Part shown: positions 6,213-9,545 of the stretch, one piece after another
How positions within the stretch are numbered: position 1 is the first letter of the stretch
Layout: each line of letters opens with the position of its first letter
NCBI GenBank assembly: GCA_945614335.1
Contig: CALZAP010000030.1
Location: forward strand, 1-9,545
DNA from: an uncultured Prevotella sp.
GTDB taxonomy: Bacteria > Bacteroidota > Bacteroidia > Bacteroidales > Bacteroidaceae
DNA length: 9,545 nt
Direction: 5' to 3'
Made by a program: the position numbers and the translations under genes
The notes under the pieces: generated by a model
What the model was told of the DNA's origin: nothing
What the model saw: the letters and a program-made list of their open reading frames with translations, nothing else
Databases searched by the model: none

Positions 6213-7661
6213 TTAAATCTCCTCCAGTGCCTGCTTCAGGAGATTCCAGAAAGGCTCTACTGTCGGGATGAGCGCACGCTCGCCAGTGGTGTGTGGCGAC
6301 TTCATCGTAGGACCTAATGAAACCACGTCGAGGTGTGGATACTTGCCGAGAATTATTGAGCACTCCAGTCCGGCATGGTCTATCTGTATGATGCCGTCCT
6401 TGCCGTTCTGCTCTTTGTATATGCGGAGCAGATGGTGGAGTATCGGGCTTTCGGGATTAGGATCCCAGCCGCCGTAGCTTCCGGCTGTTTCAACCTTCAT
6501 GCCTGCCATGTTAAGACAAGAGGCTATCATGTTCACTACATAGTCTTTCATGTCCTCGCGTGCAGAACGAGGCAGGAGCTTGATGAGCGCGTTGCCGCCT
6601 TCGATGTCGATGATGGCAAGGTTGCTTGATGTCTCAACAACATGAGGATAGGCAGGTATCATGCGCACCACTCCGTCGTGAACAGCATATATGGCATCCA
6701 CGAGATTGTCTTGTATCTCTTCGGGCAGTTCGGTCTTTGGTGTCTCCACGTCTTCCACGAAGAATTCTATTCCGCTTTCGATTCCCTTATACTCGTCTTC
6801 AAAGTCAGCTTTCCAGTCTGCCACGAGTTCCTTCAGAGCCTCAACATTTTCTTTAGGCAGTGTGAGCACAACCACAGCCTGGAATGGTATGGCGTTGCGC
6901 ATGTTTCCGCCGTGCCATGTGGCAAGACGAGCCTCGCAGTCGGCAATGGCTTCGCGCACGAAGCGAACCATGAGCTTGTTGGCATTGGCGCGACCTTCGT
7001 TTATTTCCAGTCCGGAGTGTCCGCCACGCAGTCCCTTAAGTGTGACACGCACTGCTGCGTCCTCAGGGTCGGTGTCCACTTCCTTATAGCCGAGTGTGGC
7101 TGTAACGTTGATGCCGCCGGCGCTACCGATCACGAACTTGCCCCAGCACTCAGAGTCGAGGTTGAGAAGCACGTCGCCGTGCAGTTCGTCGGCAGGAAGG
7201 GCATTGGCTCCGAACATGCCGGTTTCCTCGTCGGCAGTGATGAGAGCCTCCACTGGTCCGTGTTTCAGTGTCTTGTCTTCCATTACGGCCATGATGGTGG
7301 CCACTCCAATACCATTGTCGGCACCAAGAGTAGTGCCTTTTGCCTTCACCCACTCGCCGTCGATGTAAGTCTCGATGGGGTCGGTCTCGAAGTTGTGTGT
7401 GCTTTCAGGCGACTTCTGCGGCACCATATCCATGTGTGCCTGAAGAATCACTCCCTTCTTTCCCTCCATGCCCGGTGTTGCAGGCTTGCGCATTACGATG
7501 TTGTCGGCAGAGTCCTTGAAGGCCTCTACGCCCACTCTTGCAGCGAAGTCAAGAAGGAATTGTTGAACTTTCTCCAGATGTCCTGACGGACGTGGCACTT
7601 GTGTCAGTGCGTCGAAGTTTTTCCAGATGCACTCTGGATTCAGGTTTTTAATTTCACTCAT
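6213..7661 (-). CDS. pepD: Aminoacyl-histidine dipeptidase PepD (M20C)
   Basis: PepD is a cytosolic di-zinc metallopeptidase that hydrolyses dipeptides, including Xaa-His such as carnosine. At 482 residues the protein has the usual family length. The expected M20 metal ligands are all present: His76 (AHMDM), Asp115 (GADNGIG), Glu146 (ADEETG), Asp169 (NLDSE) and His457 (SPHTTGE). The catalytic Asp78 and Glu145 are also there. From memory, each sits exactly four residues before its counterpart in Vibrio alginolyticus PepD, so the fold is intact without indels between these sites. The GGHSG motif near residue 213 marks the lid/dimerisation domain. There is no signal peptide. The ATG overlaps the stop of the upstream flippase-like gene by four bases (ATGA), so translation is probably coupled. 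A strong terminator follows. Confidence 0.96.
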   Translation of the reverse strand: MSEIKNLNPECIWKNFDALTQVPRPSGHLEKVQQFLLDFAARVGVEAFKDSADNIVMRKPATPGMEGKKGVILQAHMDMVPQKSPESTHNFETDPIETYIDGEWVKAKGTTLGADNGIGVATIMAVMEDKTLKHGPVEALITADEETGMFGANALPADELHGDVLLNLDSECWGKFVIGSAGGINVTATLGYKEVDTDPEDAAVRVTLKGLRGGHSGLEINEGRANANKLMVRFVREAIADCEARLATWHGGNMRNAIPFQAVVVLTLPKENVEALKELVADWKADFEDEYKGIESGIEFFVEDVETPKTELPEEIQDNLVDAIYAVHDGVVRMIPAYPHVVETSSNLAIIDIEGGNALIKLLPRSAREDMKDYVVNMIASCLNMAGMKVETAGSYGGWDPNPESPILHHLLRIYKEQNGKDGIIQIDHAGLECSIILGKYPHLDVVSLGPTMKSPHTTGERALIPTVEPFWNLLKQALEEI

Positions 7662-8641
7662 AGCTTTTTAGTTTTTATAAAATTCAATGCCACCCATGCC
7701 CATATTCCGAGCACGATGACAAGCATTGTCTGGACGGTATGTACGATTAGTACGAAGTATAAGGCCTTCTCGTCGGCCACTCCATAAAGTATCAGCATTG
7801 TCTTCACGGCAAAATGCCATGGACCGGCACCGTTGGGTGTTGGCACCAGTACGGCAATGCTTCCCACCACGAAGGTGACCATGGCGCAGCCTATTCCCAG
7901 TTCTGACGTGAAGTCGAAACAAAAGAAGGTGAGGTAATAATGAAGGAAATAGCTCACCCATATACCAAGCGTAAACAGCACATAGAGCGGTATGTTGCGT
8001 ACATCTTTCAAGGAGATAATACCTTGCCATATTCCGCCAAGCGTGGCTTTCACCTTGTCATATATAGAGAGTTTCTTGAGAAGGAAATGGAGCAATACGA
8101 GGCAGGCTATGCCACATACCAAAGTGACGAGATAACCGGCTGCCGAGAAACGGTGTAACACCGAATCGACGCTTGTGCCTGTACGGTCGAAAAAGACGTT
8201 GAAGATGCTGAGTTGAGCGAGAAGCGTTACGCCTGTCACTCCAGCCACCACAAGGGAGTCGATGGCTCTCTCGGTGACTACTGTACCTAACGCCTTGGTA
8301 AACGACACCCCGTCGACTTTCTTCAGCACACCGCAACGAGTGAACTCACCGATGCGGGGCACTATGAGGCTTGCAGCATAGGAGAGGAAGACGGCGTTGA
8401 CACTTGTTGAACGACGGGCATGTTCGCCTATCGGGTCAAGCATCTGTTTCCATCTCCATCCGCGGAAAGCCTGTGCGAGTATGCCGAATGGGAACGACAG
8501 CAGCATCCACGTCCAGTCCATCTCATGAAGCAAGACGTGGCTAATGCTGTTGAAGTCAAACCCTCGGTACATCCAGTAGAGTATGGCTCCACCCAGCACT
8601 ATCGGCAGAAGTATCTTTATTATCGCGTTAGATATTTTCAT
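7658..8641 (-). CDS. Flippase-like integral membrane protein, YbhN/UPF0104 family
   Basis: This 327-residue protein belongs to the lysylphosphatidylglycerol synthase transmembrane-region family (PF03706), the family that includes YbhN and the flippase half of MprF. About eight hydrophobic helices are visible, near residues 7-25, 44-60, 79-95, 125-147, 167-188, 218-242, 247-266 and 294-320. Family-typical motifs are RGWRWKQML (60-68), FLSYAASLIVPRIGEFTR (85-102), TERAIDSL (123-130) and PTPNGAGPWHFAVKTMLILY (267-286). There is no C-terminal synthase domain, so it is not a full MprF. A role in lipid or lipid-linked substrate translocation is inferred; the substrate is unknown. I chose the ATG at 8641; the TTG just before it (8644) is an unlikely start. 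It lies 42 bases after the MaoC-like gene and overlaps pepD by four bases. Confidence 0.9.
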   Translation of the reverse strand: MKISNAIIKILLPIVLGGAILYWMYRGFDFNSISHVLLHEMDWTWMLLSFPFGILAQAFRGWRWKQMLDPIGEHARRSTSVNAVFLSYAASLIVPRIGEFTRCGVLKKVDGVSFTKALGTVVTERAIDSLVVAGVTGVTLLAQLSIFNVFFDRTGTSVDSVLHRFSAAGYLVTLVCGIACLVLLHFLLKKLSIYDKVKATLGGIWQGIISLKDVRNIPLYVLFTLGIWVSYFLHYYLTFFCFDFTSELGIGCAMVTFVVGSIAVLVPTPNGAGPWHFAVKTMLILYGVADEKALYFVLIVHTVQTMLVIVLGIWAWVALNFIKTKKL

Positions 8642-8683
8642 CAAATGTCACTCAAGTTAAGGAAGTTAAAGTAGGAAAAGACC

Positions 8684-9148
8684 TTACTCAAAATAATAGA
8701 GGAATGTGGCTACACCTTCAAGCGCCTTCTTCTTCTGGTCCTTTATCTCGATGGCAAACTTTATCTCTGCCTTCACGGTGCCGCGGAGATTGGCTATCGA
8801 CAAGAGGTCGGCAACAAGGCGGATAGACTCGCCAGACTTCACTGCCTGACCAAACTTCATCTTGTCCATTCCATAGTTAATCATCATCTTCAGGTTGTTC
8901 ACCTCTATAATCTGATTCCACAGATAAGGAAGCATAGAGAGAGTGAGATAGCCGTGGGCGATAGTAGTCTTGAAAGGACTTTCAACGGCTGCTTTCTCTG
9001 GGTTTACATGTATCCACTGGTGGTCGAGTGTTGCGTCGGCAAAGAGGTTGATACGCTCCTGGGGCAGCTCCACATAGTCTGACACACCGATATTCTTGCC
9101 GAGCATTGCGGCAAACTCTTCATAATTGTTTATTACAACTTTACTCAT
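8684..9148 (-). CDS. MaoC-like hot-dog fold dehydratase
   Basis: The protein has 154 residues, the size of a single hot-dog domain of the MaoC/PhaJ type. These enzymes hydrate trans-2-enoyl-CoA or dehydrate (R)-3-hydroxyacyl-CoA. The hydratase motif is clear: FADATLDHQWIHVNPEKA (36-53), with catalytic Asp42 and His47 at the same five-residue spacing as in Aeromonas PhaJ, then TIAHGYLTLS (62-71). No signal peptide or second domain is present. It is the first gene of the unit with the flippase-like gene and pepD, 42 bases ahead of the former, and has a well-formed promoter. The true acyl substrate is not visible from the sequence. No polyhydroxyalkanoate gene is nearby, so a PHA role is not supported. 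Confidence 0.92.
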   Translation of the reverse strand: MSKVVINNYEEFAAMLGKNIGVSDYVELPQERINLFADATLDHQWIHVNPEKAAVESPFKTTIAHGYLTLSMLPYLWNQIIEVNNLKMMINYGMDKMKFGQAVKSGESIRLVADLLSIANLRGTVKAEIKFAIEIKDQKKKALEGVATFLYYFE

Positions 9149-9190
9149 TGTTTTTTATTTATTATACGTTATTTCTCCGAAAACGAGTGC

Positions 9191-9221
9191 AAAGATAGCG
9201 TTTTTTTTTAATTGTACAAAA
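9191..9221 (-). promoter_or_regulatory. Promoter of the maoC-flippase-pepD unit
   Basis: The minus strand has TTTG (9218-9221), a 19-base spacer, and TATCTTTG (9191-9198). This fits the Bacteroidetes sigma-factor consensus TTTG-N19-TAnnTTTG exactly. The -7 box ends 42 bases before the MaoC ATG. It is the best promoter match in the window. The spacer carries a run of A residues. Confidence 0.75.
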
Positions 9222-9263
9222 GAAAAATTGTGAGTAATTCTGTTTTATACATAGTTTAACTGA

Positions 9264-9545
9264 TTACAGATACAGCAAGCTAACGATAAACACGGTTGCG
9301 GCAAGTATGATGAAATTCATAGGCAAGCCTATTTTCACAAAGTCGACAAAACGGTATCCGCCGGGTGAGTAGACAAGCATGTGGGTAGGAGAGCCTATAG
9401 GAGTGGCGAAGCTCGAAGCGGCTGCTATCATCAGACCCATGCAGAAAGCCATCGGGTCGCAACCTAAGGTGAGGGCTGCATCGTAGGCTATTGGGAAGAA
9501 CATGGCGGAGGTAGCCGTATTGCTGATAAACTCTGTGGCAAACGT
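9264..9545 (-). CDS. SLC13/DASS-family anion transporter, C-terminal fragment
   Basis: Only the last 93 residues are in the window; the gene runs off the right edge. They match the end of divalent anion:Na+ symporters of the SLC13 family, inner-membrane carriers for sulfate, phosphate or dicarboxylates. The second Ser-Asn-Thr substrate/Na+ motif is present (TEFISNTATSAMFFPIA, visible residues 4-20). It is followed by a membrane stretch ending in SSFATPIGSPTHMLVYSPGG (about 46-65), the segment RFVDFVKIGLPMN, and a final helix (ILAATVFIVSLLYL). In many relatives the second stretch reads ATPIGYQTN; here the end is SPTH. That position lies near the ion/substrate site, so substrate should not be assumed. 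Any TrkA-C domains would lie upstream, outside the window. Confidence 0.88.
   Translation of the reverse strand, partial: TFATEFISNTATSAMFFPIAYDAALTLGCDPMAFCMGLMIAAASSFATPIGSPTHMLVYSPGGYRFVDFVKIGLPMNFIILAATVFIVSLLYL

Noticed and set aside
6642..7586. A 314-codon plus-strand open frame opposite pepD.
   Set aside because: It is fully antisense to pepD, whose metal ligands are all conserved. The translation is rich in His, Cys and Val with no family signature, which is typical of a shadow frame.
8642..8644. TTG start one codon before the flippase-like gene's ATG.
   Set aside because: The ATG at 8641 is adjacent and preferred; the extra codon adds nothing recognisable.
1..9545. Search for tRNA, rRNA, CRISPR arrays, insertion sequences, phage, toxin-antitoxin or defence genes.
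   Set aside because: No cloverleaf, spaced repeat array, transposase or toxin/defence motif was seen on either strand. The only repeats are the two short tandem arrays near 6054-6207.

Overview
The window comes from a member of the Bacteroidales, most likely a Prevotella-type bacterium. The evidence is about half G+C composition, start codons without Shine-Dalgarno sequences, the Bacteroidetes-type -7 box (TAnnTTTG) in front of several genes, a DUF349 repeat protein, and an alpha-xylosidase built like those of Bacteroidetes xyloglucan degraders. The genus is an inference. All supported genes lie on the minus strand, so the window is described below from right to left, in the direction of transcription.

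Right end: the last 93 residues of an SLC13/DASS-family anion transporter (9264-9545). After a well-formed promoter comes a compact three-gene unit: a MaoC-like hot-dog dehydratase (8684-9148), a flippase-like membrane protein of the YbhN/UPF0104 family (7658-8641), and the metallopeptidase PepD (6213-7661). The last two overlap by four bases (ATGA). The unit ends in a strong hairpin with a T tract. The gene's 3' side also holds seven tandem 8-bp units that read AAGGAG in the mRNA.

Middle: a 343-bp gene-free stretch (5870-6212) holds that terminator and repeat array, a small (GAAGAAT)x4 repeat, a probable corA promoter, and a leader of about 160 nt. The leader has a possible 11-residue ORF, interleaved hairpins, and a loop complementary to the bases just before the corA start. 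Then come corA (4943-5869), a Mg2+/Co2+ channel, and a 629-residue coiled-coil protein with five DUF349 repeats (2945-4834), closed by its own terminator.

Left end: a secreted GH31 alpha-xylosidase with a PA14 insert (1-2676), cut by the window edge near its C terminus. It has its own promoter region and is the only polysaccharide-degradation gene visible.

The genes are mostly housekeeping: dipeptide hydrolysis, Mg2+ uptake, anion transport and membrane lipid handling. There is no phage, transposon, CRISPR or defence gene here. The most unusual signal is the possible cis-regulatory leader of corA, followed by the AAGGAG array behind pepD. Both are sequence-level hypotheses.
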